NCBI GenBank assembly: GCA_964251385.1
Contig: CAXUJK010000002.1
Location: forward strand, 186,001 to 250,000
Origin: CADCVW01 sp964251385
Lineage (GTDB): Bacteria > Pseudomonadota > Alphaproteobacteria > Sphingomonadales > Sphingomonadaceae
DNA length: 64,000 nt
Direction of reading: 5' to 3'
The translations under genes and the position numbers were made by a program. Below are positions 1 through 8,619 of the stretch, one piece after another. The notes under the pieces are model-generated. The model did not search any database and had not been told where the DNA came from. It saw nothing but the letters and a program-made list of their open reading frames with translations. Numbering within the stretch: position 1 is the stretch's first letter; each line of letters begins with the position of its first letter.

Positions 1-713
1 AGCGGGGGCTCGCGCCCGGCATCGACGAGGATGCTCGCAATACGAGCCAGTTCCTGCGCTCGCGCCTCGTTCTCGATCGTCAGCCGCAGCCGGTCACGCG
101 CCGCGAGCGCGGACGCGAATTGCCCTCGCACCCCGAACCCAAGCTCCGCACGCGCGATCGCCAGCCGCAGCTCGCTGACCGCGACCGCCGCCTCGGCGGC
201 GGCGCGGCGCGACGATCGTCGGCCGCCGAAATCGAGCCGTTGGCTGACGGACACCGTTAGCTCAGCGCCGCTCAGCCCCGACACGTCGCCGGTGCCGAGG
301 AAGTTTTCGACCTCGACGCTGAGTTCCGGGTTCGGGCGAAATCCCGCCTGAACAAGGCGCGCGCGGCTCGCCGCTACGCCGGCCTGGGCCGCCGCGATCG
401 CGGGCGAACGCGCTTCCGCCTCCGCGATTGCTTGCTCCAGCGTCAGGTTGGCCGGTAGCGGCCCGCTGCGTGGCACGAGGTTCGGCAGGTCGCTACGCGG
501 CAGTGCCAAGGCTGGCTGAGCCGGTCCGGCCTGCACGGTCGGCGACCCCACCTGCGGGTTAGCCGTCGTGGAGATTTGCGCGGACGCGGCACCGGAAACG
601 AGCACGAGCGCGAACGTGACGCACGAAGTGGTGTGCGGACGCGCACGCCGGAACGGCGCTGCCCTTACGGGCGCGGCGGCTACGGCGAACGCCGCAGCCT
701 TTTGAGCATGCAT
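1..713 (-). CDS. czcC: CzcC-family outer membrane efflux protein (partial, N-terminal part)
   Basis: This is the N-terminal ~237 residues of a TolC/CzcC-type outer membrane channel; the gene runs off the left edge. I translated it by hand from the ATG at 713, which has an AGGAG ribosome site 9 bases upstream. A signal-like segment is followed by an Ala/Pro-rich linker, then the family signature around residues 90-150 (LTLEQAIAEAEARSPAI, then NPELSVEVENFLGTG). The NPEL...E.EN block is characteristic of the CzcC/CusC channels of RND heavy-metal exporters (Co/Zn/Cd or Cu). The genes for the membrane-fusion and RND subunits are expected beyond the edge. It lies 66 bases behind a His-rich periplasmic protein on the same strand, the usual arrangement of sphingomonad czc operons. 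The metal cannot be read from this fragment. Confidence 0.85.
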   Translation of the reverse strand, partial: MHAQKAAAFAVAAAPVRAAPFRRARPHTTSCVTFALVLVSGAASAQISTTANPQVGSPTVQAGPAQPALALPRSDLPNLVPRSGPLPANLTLEQAIAEAEARSPAIAAAQAGVAASRARLVQAGFRPNPELSVEVENFLGTGDVSGLSGAELTVSVSQRLDFGGRRSSRRAAAEAAVAVSELRLAIARAELGFGVRGQFASALAARDRLRLTIENEARAQELARIASILVDAGREPP

Positions 714-779
714 GAATGAAGACTCCTGACGAAATGACGGAGCGCGCACGGGCTCAGCCCGGCACGCCGCACGTTTTCG

Positions 780-1115
780 TCAGGCTATCGGCGGTCTCAG
801 CGCCGTACCCGGCTCGGTTCCGGCTAGGCCACGCATGGAGGCTCGCCCAACCATCGCGTCACCGGCAACGATGACCAGAGACGAGGCTGTTGCAGGCGGG
901 ATGCTGGCATGATGCCCGTGACACCCACCATGGTGATGCGGCACCGGCGTGTCGGAATCCGCAGGAACTTCGTCGCGGTCGCCTTCAAAGTGCACCGACG
1001 CTTCGGTCACGGACGTCGATGCACAGCCAAGCGCTTCGGCGGCGTGCGCCGCAGCGCCCGTCCAGGTCACGAGGAGCAGAGCGAGAAAGCTCAGGAAGGG
1101 CAGCAAGCGGCGCAT
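780..1115 (-). CDS. Small secreted His-rich protein upstream of czcC
   Basis: A 111-residue protein opening with a clear signal peptide (MRRLLPFLSFLALLLVTWTG, cleavage probably after AHAA). The mature part has a His/Cys cluster (HHHGGCHGHH) near residues 60-70 that could bind metal. I chose the internal ATG at 1115 because it begins the signal peptide; the longer reading frame (to 1226) adds a basic stretch with no recognisable feature. No strong ribosome site is visible. It is probably the first gene of the metal-efflux operon with czcC. I do not recognise a named family; periplasmic metal binding is inferred from composition and neighbours. Confidence 0.7.
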   Translation of the reverse strand: MRRLLPFLSFLALLLVTWTGAAAHAAEALGCASTSVTEASVHFEGDRDEVPADSDTPVPHHHGGCHGHHASIPPATASSLVIVAGDAMVGRASMRGLAGTEPGTALRPPIA

Positions 1116-1476
1116 TTGATTTATCGATAACGTCAGAGTGCCTCGAACGCTAGGAAGATTACCCGCTGATCGTCGAGCATGCCTTGGCCAACGATCATGA
1201 AGATGCTCCAACCTAGACTGAGCCATGCCGCCGATCGACCATTCTCACGCAGCGAAGGCTTCGAACAAGCGATCTCGCGAACAGGTGTCACAACCGTTCG
1301 GATGTGACACTGGTGGCGAGACGGAGGTTTTACCCAATTGCAGATTGCCAGCTCGTGGGACGCAGGTCAGAGTGCATGCCGAACGAGCACAGACATCGCG
1401 GCTGCAAGCATTTAGCGGCCGCTTGATAGTCGGTGCAGGTGTAGCGCGTCACTAAGGCGAGCAAAGGGAAACAGGT
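1116..1476. other. Intergenic region with czc promoter and a 28-bp palindrome
   Basis: This 361-base gap separates the metal operon (minus strand) from the divergent gene at 1477. It should hold both promoters. The only clear structure is the palindrome at 1284-1311. A 76-codon open frame on the plus strand (1225-1455) has no ribosome site and no protein-like features. Confidence 0.5.
1284..1311. repeat. 28-bp palindrome, copy A
   Basis: Half-site GGTGTCACAACCG is followed by TCGG and an imperfect inverse, ATGTGACACT; the outer GTGTCACA/TGTGACAC arms pair perfectly. A second copy with the same left arm occurs at 2402-2429, on the other side of the gene at 1477-2316. Both look like variants of one symmetric 28-mer. 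It may be an operator or a recombination site; the sequence alone does not decide. Confidence 0.6.
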
Positions 1477-2316
1477 ATGACTAGCGCTGAGCCGAAAACC
1501 CTTATCGAGCTGCCGTTTGAGGAGCGGCGGTACATTGCTGTTGTCAGCGACGAAGATTTCAAGGAACAGACAACGGCTGTGGAGCCGGACGGAAGCGCCG
1601 GATCGGTATGGCCAGTGGCCGGCATGATCGCGTCGGCTTTTATACCTGGAGGACTCATCTTAAGAGCGGGACTAGCAGTAACGTCACTTGCTGTCGGCAT
1701 CTACACTGCGCGTCGTGGAAGCAAGCCACAGCCCATATCAGACTCAGTAATCCCGGTTACGATGCGGCAAACAACTGAATTGATGTTTCGCGGTGGTTCT
1801 GCGGAGATTGGGCAGGTTTATGCTGCCAATCCGGTCAATGATGTAGTCTATTACCAGATTGGTTCCTACAACGATGATGTGGTGGACCATAAACTAAGCG
1901 AATTGGAGCGCTTGCTTAACTCGCTCGGAGCGAAGCACTACCGGGTCAGCTATGAAGATAGCGATAGCTCGCAAAGCAGCCTATCCGCCAACGCTAAACG
2001 TGTTGCGACCGTGAACCTCGAAGCTGAGGTGACGAGGGCTCGCAAGCGGCGTTTTGAGCGGAGCGGGACGTCCGATGGCGGAGTGCCCGCCCTGCCAGAC
2101 AACTTGGTGTGGTTTCATCGTGAGCCTTCTTGGCAGGCTTTGGCGGAGGCTCGCATAAAAGGCAGCCGAAAAGAATTTACGCTCACCGTGGAGTTGGAGC
2201 AGAGCCTCAAACTCTCCGCCAAAGCGCTGGCGGACATCAAAGCTATGAAGCTGAGCGTCGACGCTGGGCATCACAAGAGCACGAACTTGGCGCTATCTGT
2301 TACAGGTAGCTTCTAA
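1477..2316 (+). CDS. Hypothetical protein with a hydrophobic hairpin, unknown function
   Basis: A 279-residue protein of no family I recognise. The start ATG follows an AAAGGGAAACAGGT ribosome region. Residues ~45-75 form a Gly/Ala-rich hydrophobic stretch (VAGMIASAFIPGGLILRAGL) that could be a membrane hairpin. The rest is soluble, with a Ser-rich linker (DSDSSQSSLS) near residue 165 and a Lys/Leu-rich C-terminus. Base composition is visibly more AT-rich than its neighbours, suggesting separate acquisition. It is a single-gene unit with its own Rho-independent terminator just downstream and is bracketed by two copies of a 28-bp palindrome. It is probably cargo of the mobile element. Confidence 0.65.
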   Translation: MTSAEPKTLIELPFEERRYIAVVSDEDFKEQTTAVEPDGSAGSVWPVAGMIASAFIPGGLILRAGLAVTSLAVGIYTARRGSKPQPISDSVIPVTMRQTTELMFRGGSAEIGQVYAANPVNDVVYYQIGSYNDDVVDHKLSELERLLNSLGAKHYRVSYEDSDSSQSSLSANAKRVATVNLEAEVTRARKRRFERSGTSDGGVPALPDNLVWFHREPSWQALAEARIKGSRKEFTLTVELEQSLKLSAKALADIKAMKLSVDAGHHKSTNLALSVTGSF

Positions 2317-2324
2317 CCGGGACC

Positions 2325-2357
2325 ATGCGCATCAGCGTTTTGCGATGCGCATTTTTT
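2325..2357 (+). terminator. Rho-independent terminator
   Basis: A perfect 9-bp stem (ATGCGCATC / GATGCGCAT) with a 10-base loop is followed directly by a run of T. It begins 8 bases after the stop codon of the gene ending at 2316. Confidence 0.88.
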
Positions 2358-2401
2358 GTATTGCATCTCTCGGCTCGGAAGTGATCCAGGTGGGATTTTT
2401 C

Positions 2402-2429
2402 GGTGTCACAACCAGTCGGTTTCGACACC
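2402..2429. repeat. 28-bp palindrome, copy B
   Basis: Left arm GGTGTCACAACC is identical to copy A at 1284-1311. The centre TCGG is shared and the right arm ends in GACACC. The two copies flank the gene at 1477-2316, about 1.1 kb apart. Confidence 0.6.
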
Positions 2430-2515
2430 ATTAGCACGGTCGCAGTTTTCCGCCGGTCACCTTGGCTCAGAACTGTGGGTCAGAATTGAGTATTAGCCGA
2501 AGGTAAGAGCAGCGC

Positions 2516-3454
2516 TCACGCGCCGCCTCCTTTCCGGAAGTCGAAGAGCGGGACGCCGAGCTTCCGCGCCTTGTCGGCGAGATTGTCGGAAATGCCGGAG
2601 CCGGGGAACACGACAACGCCGATCGGCAGGACGTCCAGCAGTTGATCGTTGCGCTTGAACGGTGCTGCCTTGGCGTGCCGCGTCCAGTCGGGCTTGAAGG
2701 CGACCTGTGCGACCTTGCGGTTGTCGGCCCAGCAAGCAGCGATCCGCTCGGCTCCCTTCGGGCTGCCGCCGTGCAGTAGGACCATGCTCGGGTGCTTGGC
2801 GTGGACCTTGTCCAGCACGTTCCAGATACCGTTGATGTCGTTGCACTCCATGCCTCCGGCGAACGCGATCTTCGGTCCTGCCGGGAGCATCACCTCGGTC
2901 TCGGCCCGACGTCGGGCCATGAGGAAGTCGCGGCTGTCGATCATCGCCGCGGTGAGCATCTTGCGGTTGACCATCGATCCCGCGCGGGGACGCCAGACGG
3001 CGCGGGTGTGGACCTCGAACAGAGCGGCGGCCTGATCGCGCATGAGCTCGAAAGCGTTGCGGCGTTCGATCAGCGTTATGCCCTCGGCGATGAGCGTCTC
3101 GAGTTCGACCGACCGAACCTCAGAACCGTCCTGCTCGCGCTGTCCGCGCTTCTGCGCCTGCTCGTTGTCATCGAGTTCGCGTTCGATCCGCTCGGCCGCG
3201 CGATGGTAGACGTTGACGGTGGACCAGAGGAGGTCTTCGAGATCGGGTTCGAGACGCGTGTCCGACAGGCTGGAGACGAGGGCGTCGAAGATGTCGGCGA
3301 GTGCGCCGCGAAGGATGGGTTCTTCGGGAAGCGGGCGGGGGTCGGGTTCGTCCTGAAAGGGGCGGTAGCCGTAGAGTTGAAGTTCGGTGAGGACGGATGC
3401 GGTCGAGGACTCGGCGTGGTGGGGTTCCTGTTCGTAAGTGTCGTGGTCGGCCAT
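2516..3454 (-). CDS. DUF2493 (YspA/SLOG-like) protein
   Basis: A 312-residue protein. The C-terminal third (about residues 195-310) is a DUF2493 domain, a Rossmann-like SLOG-superfamily fold: KIAFAGGMECND opens the domain, HGGSPKGAERIAACWA is the glycine-rich nucleotide-binding loop, and VVVFPGSGISDNLADKA is the second conserved loop. The N-terminal part is acidic and helical. I start at the ATG at 3454 (MADHDTYEQEP), preceded by AAGG; the upstream in-frame extension is low-complexity. Genes like this are standard in the backbone of alphaproteobacterial conjugative elements next to Toprim, ParB-like and DUF932 genes, as here. Binding of a nucleotide-like ligand is likely; the biological role is unknown. 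Confidence 0.85.
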   Translation of the reverse strand: MADHDTYEQEPHHAESSTASVLTELQLYGYRPFQDEPDPRPLPEEPILRGALADIFDALVSSLSDTRLEPDLEDLLWSTVNVYHRAAERIERELDDNEQAQKRGQREQDGSEVRSVELETLIAEGITLIERRNAFELMRDQAAALFEVHTRAVWRPRAGSMVNRKMLTAAMIDSRDFLMARRRAETEVMLPAGPKIAFAGGMECNDINGIWNVLDKVHAKHPSMVLLHGGSPKGAERIAACWADNRKVAQVAFKPDWTRHAKAAPFKRNDQLLDVLPIGVVVFPGSGISDNLADKARKLGVPLFDFRKGGGA

Positions 3455-3768
3455 TGAATTTCGCCTTATGCTGGCGGCCGCGCCCATCGCGGCCTTCGCA
3501 GGCGCCGAAGAGCGGGAGCGGACCGGGCTTGCACCGCCGAGGCGCAGCACCGAGCGGCCGAAGCGCAGCGGAGGACGGCGAAGTCGCGCTATTTTGCCTC
3601 GCGATGCAAAGTCGGGCGGAGCCCGGCGGCGGAAAATAGCGCGGCGTAGCCGTTGCCGGCCCGGACCGCTTCCGGTCCGATCGCCCTCTCAGAAGGCCGT
3701 GGGCGCGGCCCTCTCAGTTGGTAGAGGCGAACTCGGCCAGACCAGCGAAGTACCCGTACAGGCTCCGC
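3455..3768. other. Intergenic region with a long hairpin (3586-3642)
   Basis: This 314-base gap lies between the DUF2493 and Toprim genes. It contains a 10-bp perfect inverted repeat (GCGCTATTTT at 3586-3595 and AAAATAGCGC at 3633-3642) enclosing a second small stem (CGGGC/GCCCG, 3613-3625). The nested structure could be a structured 5' leader, a processing site or a protein-binding site. No coding signal is convincing here. Confidence 0.55.
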
Positions 3769-4824
3769 CTATGCTGCCTTCCTGCCGGTGCTCACCATGA
3801 CGCAAAAGCGTTCTGCGTCTTCCGGGGCCAGCTGAACCCGAACGCCGCTCGCCAGATCGTCTCGACCAATCCGGCGCAGGTCTTCGTTGAAGTCGCCCAG
3901 CGCAGAGTCCAGCGGCAGCGTCTCGATCCCGAGCTCGTTCGCCCGGTTGGCCAACGTCTCCGTCGCGTGCCGTCCTGCGGGATCGTCTTCTCGCGCGATA
4001 TAGAGCCGGCGAAGCGTTGCTGGGAGTTCGAGCGCTGCCAGGTGGTTGGCCGAAAGCGCAGCGACCATCGGCATGTCGGGCATGACGCATCGCAACGACA
4101 GCATCGTCTCGATGCCTTCGCCGGCCGCCATGATGTCCGTGGCTGCACCGAACCGCACGCCATTGCCGAGAAGATGACCCATCGCCCGCCGCGGTGTCGA
4201 GACAGGTGCTTTCTCGCGGCCCGACGGGTCGAGCCAAGTACGGTGAACCCCGGTCAGCGTTCCGGACGAGTCGGTGACGGAGGCAATGATCGCCGGCCAT
4301 GCTTTGGGGGTGGCGTCGGGTTCATCGTCCTCAGGACGGTAGTAGCAGTGTGGGTGGTGACGTAGCGCCGAGAGGCTGCGGATGCCAGTGATGTCGCGGG
4401 CGCTCAGATAAGCTTCGGACAGCGTTCCGCCGATCGGCTTCGACATAGCAAAGAGTCGGCGCGCAGCTTCGGGTGATCCGGTCGGTGCCGGAAGGTCGCG
4501 TGGCGGCGGTTCCGATCTTGGCACGGAGAGGAAGGTTCGTGCTTCGTCGAGGACATCGCGGAGGCTGTCGAGGTGACGGTTGGCGGCGATGAGATCAAGC
4601 AGATCGCCATGTGCGCCCGTCGCGGCGTCGGTCCATTTGCCCGCTGCGCCCTTGCCGTTGTCGGCTCCGGTGAGCCGTACGTATAGGCTTCGACCGTGCG
4701 AGTTCTCGACGTCGCCTACGAGCCAGTAGCGGCCCTCGCGCCGACCGTTCGAGAGATAGTGGCGGCAGACGACCTCCGCCTGTCGGGCAAGGCGGCGCGC
4801 CAGATCGGATGCGTGTTCCTGCAT
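3769..4824 (-). CDS. Toprim-domain protein (plasmid/ICE primase-like)
   Basis: A 351-residue protein of the DUF7146/Toprim group found in conjugative elements of alphaproteobacteria. The N-terminal half resembles the zinc-less primase-associated domain (GRYWLVGDVENSHGRSLYVRL near residues 32-52). The C-terminal half is a Toprim fold: AAGEGIETMLS carries the conserved Glu, and YIAREDDPAG carries the acidic DxD-like metal-binding pair. The family is thought to act in DNA priming or processing during transfer or replication. The ATG at 4824 has GGGAG six bases upstream. It lies downstream of the ParB-like gene, separated by a terminator-like hairpin. Confidence 0.82.
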   Translation of the reverse strand: MQEHASDLARRLARQAEVVCRHYLSNGRREGRYWLVGDVENSHGRSLYVRLTGADNGKGAAGKWTDAATGAHGDLLDLIAANRHLDSLRDVLDEARTFLSVPRSEPPPRDLPAPTGSPEAARRLFAMSKPIGGTLSEAYLSARDITGIRSLSALRHHPHCYYRPEDDEPDATPKAWPAIIASVTDSSGTLTGVHRTWLDPSGREKAPVSTPRRAMGHLLGNGVRFGAATDIMAAGEGIETMLSLRCVMPDMPMVAALSANHLAALELPATLRRLYIAREDDPAGRHATETLANRANELGIETLPLDSALGDFNEDLRRIGRDDLASGVRVQLAPEDAERFCVMVSTGRKAA

Positions 4825-4844
4825 GACAAGCTCCCAAACAAGAA

Positions 4845-4868
4845 GGGCTCGCCGTCGCCGACGAGCCC
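4845..4868 (-). terminator. Probable terminator after the ParB-like gene
   Basis: On the minus strand, GGGCTCG and CGAGCCC form a 7-bp stem with a 10-base loop, followed by TTCTTGTTT. It lies 26 bases past the stop of the ParB-like gene. The T-run is interrupted, so termination may be partial. Confidence 0.6.
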
Positions 4869-4893
4869 CAAGGTAGTTCAGCGGTATTCGCGA

Positions 4894-7032
4894 TTATTCG
4901 GCCGCGATCGCGTGCGGCTCGAAGTCGACGTGCTCATCTTCGTAGGAGGGCTCGCCTTCGTCCACGGCCGTTTCGCCGTCGTTCGCCGCCGTGTCCTCGC
5001 TCTCCGGCTCGATGGCGGGAGGTGCGTCCTGCTCGGCCGCATCCACCAGCCGCAAAGACGGCCGCCCCGGCGTGCGCAGCGGTTCGGGCAACCATCCCGA
5101 ACCGGCGAGCAATTCCTGCGCCTGGTCCGCCATCTCCGCCTTCTTGAGGTGCTCGATGGACTGCGCCGGCTCTGCGCCCCTGGCCTCACCGACGGCGGCG
5201 ACGATCCGCGCCTTGGTCACCCGACCCAAGAAGTTATCCACGGTCGGAGCCCAGCCTGCGGACACCATGTCGAGATCGACCGCCTGAGCGAGCCGGTCCG
5301 CATGCGCCAGCGCCTTGGGCTTGCGGTTGTACGCCTCGAACACGGCGTTGACCGACGAGGCGACGCAGTGCGCGAACAGCGCCTGCCGCGTGTCGCCGTC
5401 GGACGCCGCCAGCACGTCCCACAGGTCGCCAGCCTCCTTGGGCAGCATGGACGCGAACCGCTGCTGTCGCGTCGCGATCGCCGTTGCCGACGGGCTGTCG
5501 GCCAGCCCGGGCGCCTGCGCACCGAAGCTTGCGCTTCGAACTGCAAGCTCCAGGCAGGTGTCGAGCGTGTAGGGGTAGAAGACCTGCAGGCAGATGGCAT
5601 GCAGGGCCGCCAGGAACGCAACCTCGGGCCGGTCGCCGAGCGCGTAACGCAACGTCAGCGTGCGGTGCGCGGTCATCTCGGTCATCAACCGATCGGGGAT
5701 CGGCTTCATGCCCTCGTCCTCCTCCGGCTCGACGACAGGCTCGGGCTGAACGGACGAAGAGCCGTTGTCGCCTCCGGCCTGCAAAGTGCTGGTTGACTGC
5801 TCGCCACTCTGCGAGACGGGTTCCGCATCCGCCCGAACCTCCGGCTCGATCGGCAGCTCGTCCTCGGGCCGGACGAACCCGCGCTGGACACGGAGCTGTC
5901 CCGACCCGTCGATGCTCACGAACGCGCCGGCACGCGCCACCTCGGCGGGATCGAACGCCATCGGCCGCTCGTCGAACGTCGCCAGCGCGGTCTCGATTTC
6001 GCCGAGACGCTGATCCACCTCGTCCGGCAGATCGCCGCCGTCGCCATACTCGACCTCCAGACCGTCGAGCTCCGCCTGCAGCGCGTCGCGAGCCGCTTGC
6101 TCCTCGGCCGTCAAGTCGACCTCCTCGCCGCGCAGCTGACGCTGGCCGAACGTGTGACCGTACGGAAAGTCGAGTGCGACCTCGACCCACTTCCAGCCTT
6201 CCGAGCCGATCACCCCGGCCTCTTCCCGAAGCTTCTCCGAGACCATCATGTCGACGAGCCCGACATCCTGCAGCCAGCCGCCATCGTCGCCGAGGAACAG
6301 GTCGCGCATGATGACGCCGCCCGCTTCCTCGTACGCCGCCAGCCCGATGAACTGCGCGCGCTTGTCCGCGACGCGAACAGCACCCTCGGTCAGCATGCGG
6401 CGGATGACGTAAGGCTCCTTGGAGTGGGACGTGCCGAGAAGCTCGAACACCTGCTCCTGCCGCGCATGGTCGCCGTTGACGGTGAACGCCATCAGCTGGT
6501 CAAGCGTTATGCCGTCCGCGGCGTAGACGTCGAGCAGCGCAGGCGCGACGGACGCGAGCCGCAGCCGCTGCTTCACGACCGCGACCGACACGAAGAACAC
6601 GGCCGCGATCTCCTCCTCGGACTGGCCCTTCTCGCGAAGCGTCAGGAACGCCCGGAACTGATCGAGCGGGTGGAGCGGCGCGCGCTGGACGTTCTCGGCG
6701 AGGCTGTCCTCCTCGGCGATGCCTTCCGTGCGGATGATGCACGGGATAGGCGCGTTCTTCGCCAAGCGCTTCTGCTTGGCGAGAAGTTCGAGCGCGCGGA
6801 ACCGGCGGCCGCCGGCCGGAACCTCGAACATGCCGGTCTCGACGCCGTCGGCGTCACACACCGCACGCACGGTCAGGCTCTGGAGCAGGGTACGCCGGGC
6901 GATGTCCTCGGCGAGCTCCTCGATCGCGACGCCTGCCTTGATCCGGCGGACGTTGGACTGGGACAGGATGAGCTTGTCGAGCGGGATGTCACGGGACTCG
7001 CTGAGCGCGATCTTGGGTTGCGACTTGGCCAT
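4894..7032 (-). CDS. ParB/Spo0J-like partition and nuclease-domain protein
   Basis: A 712-residue ParB-family protein, about twice the length of chromosomal ParB. The N-terminal ParB/sulfiredoxin domain starts near residue 15 (DIPLDKLILSQSNVRR). The GGRR nucleotide-binding motif follows (PAGGRRFRAL), then box II (ENVQRAPLHPLDQFRAF) and the helix-turn-helix (EEEIAAVFFVSVAVVKQRLRL). The long acidic C-terminal extension is typical of the versions carried on alphaproteobacterial plasmids and conjugative elements. The start is the ATG at 7032, where the ParB homology begins; the in-frame extension to 7407 is Arg/Ser-rich noise. Its 5' leader shares a 23-base element with the leader of the DUF932 gene just upstream. 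CTP binding and DNA clamping are inferred from the family. Confidence 0.87.
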   Translation of the reverse strand: MAKSQPKIALSESRDIPLDKLILSQSNVRRIKAGVAIEELAEDIARRTLLQSLTVRAVCDADGVETGMFEVPAGGRRFRALELLAKQKRLAKNAPIPCIIRTEGIAEEDSLAENVQRAPLHPLDQFRAFLTLREKGQSEEEIAAVFFVSVAVVKQRLRLASVAPALLDVYAADGITLDQLMAFTVNGDHARQEQVFELLGTSHSKEPYVIRRMLTEGAVRVADKRAQFIGLAAYEEAGGVIMRDLFLGDDGGWLQDVGLVDMMVSEKLREEAGVIGSEGWKWVEVALDFPYGHTFGQRQLRGEEVDLTAEEQAARDALQAELDGLEVEYGDGGDLPDEVDQRLGEIETALATFDERPMAFDPAEVARAGAFVSIDGSGQLRVQRGFVRPEDELPIEPEVRADAEPVSQSGEQSTSTLQAGGDNGSSSVQPEPVVEPEEDEGMKPIPDRLMTEMTAHRTLTLRYALGDRPEVAFLAALHAICLQVFYPYTLDTCLELAVRSASFGAQAPGLADSPSATAIATRQQRFASMLPKEAGDLWDVLAASDGDTRQALFAHCVASSVNAVFEAYNRKPKALAHADRLAQAVDLDMVSAGWAPTVDNFLGRVTKARIVAAVGEARGAEPAQSIEHLKKAEMADQAQELLAGSGWLPEPLRTPGRPSLRLVDAAEQDAPPAIEPESEDTAANDGETAVDEGEPSYEDEHVDFEPHAIAAE

Positions 7033-7067
7033 GGTAGGTCTCCATGACGGGTTGGCCGAAAGACTCT

Positions 7068-7090
7068 CTCTCGACCCTCGACCCGTCACG
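7068..7090 (-). promoter_or_regulatory. Shared leader element, ParB copy
   Basis: CTCTCGACC, a variable hexamer and CCGTCACG (plus-strand reading) lie 36 bases before the ParB-like start. The same layout occurs at 8389-8411 before the DUF932 gene, with 19 of 23 bases identical. Shared regulation of the two genes is the likely reason. Confidence 0.5.
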
Positions 7091-7159
7091 AAGCCTACGG
7101 CCCACCTCTTCCTCTGAAGGGGTGAGCCGCAGGAACGGAACTTGGGAGAACGGCGCCGA

Positions 7160-8356
7160 TCAGGCCGCCCGGTCGAGCAGCTTCTTGGCGCGACCCTCAT
7201 AGTCGAGGCGGGCGTCCTGGTGTGCCTTGCCGCGTGCCACCGCAGTGATGCCCTGGACGAAGTCGAACACGCTCTCGGGAGGGCGACCCTCCTCGACGAG
7301 GACCGTTTCGATGATCTTCGCAGTCTCCGCCTTGCCGAACCCGCGCTTGCGCAGGAAGTCGGAGCGGTCCTCGTCCGTGCGGGCGACGATGCGTTCGCGC
7401 GCGGCACGGATGCCGTTGAGGAACGGCTGCGGCGAGCTGTCCGCGAAGCGGGTCAGCGCCGGGGCAGCCTCGTGCGCGAAGCGGTTGGCCGCGTACTTCG
7501 AGTGCCGGATGCTGATCTCTTCGAAGTCCTCCACGCCCCAGAGATTGCGGTTCTGGCAAACGGCGCGGAGGTAGAAGCTAGCCATGCCGAGCGTCTTGGC
7601 ACCCACCTCCGAGTTCCAGCAGTAGAAGCCGCGGAAGTAGAGGTCGGGCGAGCCATCCGGCAGCCGTCCGGCCTCGATCGGGTTGAGGTCGTCGACCAGG
7701 AAGAGGAAGACGTCGCGGTCGCTGGCGTAGAGCGTCGTGGTGTCGGTCGTGATGTCGACGCGCGGGTTGTAGATCCCCGTCGACCAATCAAGCACGCCCG
7801 GCACCTTCCAGCGGGTGTCGCCGGTGCCGTTGCCGGCGATCTTCTGCACGGCCGCTACCAGCTCGTGATCGTAGATGCGGCCGTAGTCAGGTCCGGTGAC
7901 GGCGCGCAACTCGATCCTGCCTTCGTCGGACTCGAGCGTCTTCACCTGCTCGGCCCGATGCGAACTCAGCCCGTATTGCAGGTTGATGCCCGCAAGCGCA
8001 GCGGGCAGCTGGCGAAGGTACGCGGCCGGCGCGCCGACCAAGCTCGCAAGTTGGCCGAAACTCCAGTTCGTCGGCGCGACTGGTTCGGCGGAGCCTGGCA
8101 GCACCAGCGACAAGGCTTCGGGATTGTCGCGGCTTGCTTCGACCCGCACGGCCGCGCTCTCGACGGTGCGGGTACGGCTGCGATCCGACCGGCCCTTCAC
8201 CGACGCGAACAGATCGGACAGGGACAGGTAACGCTCATCGTCCGGACGCGAGAACCACTCCGACGACACGCGCTCGATTCGCTGGCCGCGGCTGACGTCC
8301 ACCTTGTAGCCGTTTCCCATCGCCGATTGCCGATCCAAAGCCTGGGTATCCAACAT
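7160..8356 (-). CDS. DUF932 domain-containing protein
   Basis: A 398-residue DUF932 protein, recognised by NWSFGQLASLVGAPAAYLRQLP, by RAVTGPDYGRIYDHELVAAV and by the C-terminal region containing GIRAARERI. DUF932 proteins occur on plasmids, phages and conjugative elements, usually near ParB, SRAP and primase genes. Their biochemical function is not established and I do not assign one. The start ATG at 8356 follows GGGAGATAAGTC. The gene is divergent from the SRAP gene at 8620 and precedes the ParB-like gene on the same strand, 127 bases away. Its leader carries the element shared with the ParB leader and two small hairpins (CGCTC/GAGCG at 8470-8485; GCGGGG/CCCCGC at 8502-8516). Confidence 0.85.
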   Translation of the reverse strand: MLDTQALDRQSAMGNGYKVDVSRGQRIERVSSEWFSRPDDERYLSLSDLFASVKGRSDRSRTRTVESAAVRVEASRDNPEALSLVLPGSAEPVAPTNWSFGQLASLVGAPAAYLRQLPAALAGINLQYGLSSHRAEQVKTLESDEGRIELRAVTGPDYGRIYDHELVAAVQKIAGNGTGDTRWKVPGVLDWSTGIYNPRVDITTDTTTLYASDRDVFLFLVDDLNPIEAGRLPDGSPDLYFRGFYCWNSEVGAKTLGMASFYLRAVCQNRNLWGVEDFEEISIRHSKYAANRFAHEAAPALTRFADSSPQPFLNGIRAARERIVARTDEDRSDFLRKRGFGKAETAKIIETVLVEEGRPPESVFDFVQGITAVARGKAHQDARLDYEGRAKKLLDRAA

Positions 8357-8388
8357 GACTTATCTCCCGACGGTGCGACCGGGACCTA

Positions 8389-8411
8389 CTCTCGACCTCC
8401 AAACCGTCACG
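8389..8411 (-). promoter_or_regulatory. Shared leader element, DUF932 copy
   Basis: Second copy of the element at 7068-7090, 33 bases before the DUF932 start. In both copies an AAGCC or AAAGCC stretch follows within a few bases. See the ParB copy for the interpretation. Confidence 0.5.
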
Positions 8412-8619
8412 GCGAAAGCCGCAGCCCTCTCACTCTCGAAGGTCTGGACCAGAGACGCGTCCCGAGCATCGCTCGTTAAAGAGCGAGCGCATCGGGGCGT
8501 TGCGGGGTGTCCCCGCAGAAAGGGTCGGGCGAGACCATCGGGCTTGACCGCAGGGGAAGGCTTTCCCCTCAGCCCTGCCGGGCTCGACACACGTGCAGCG
8601 ACGCGCAACAGGCTCCGGC

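Noticed and set aside
31..351. A 106-codon plus-strand frame at the left edge
   Set aside because: The minus strand encodes the CzcC signature across the same bases.
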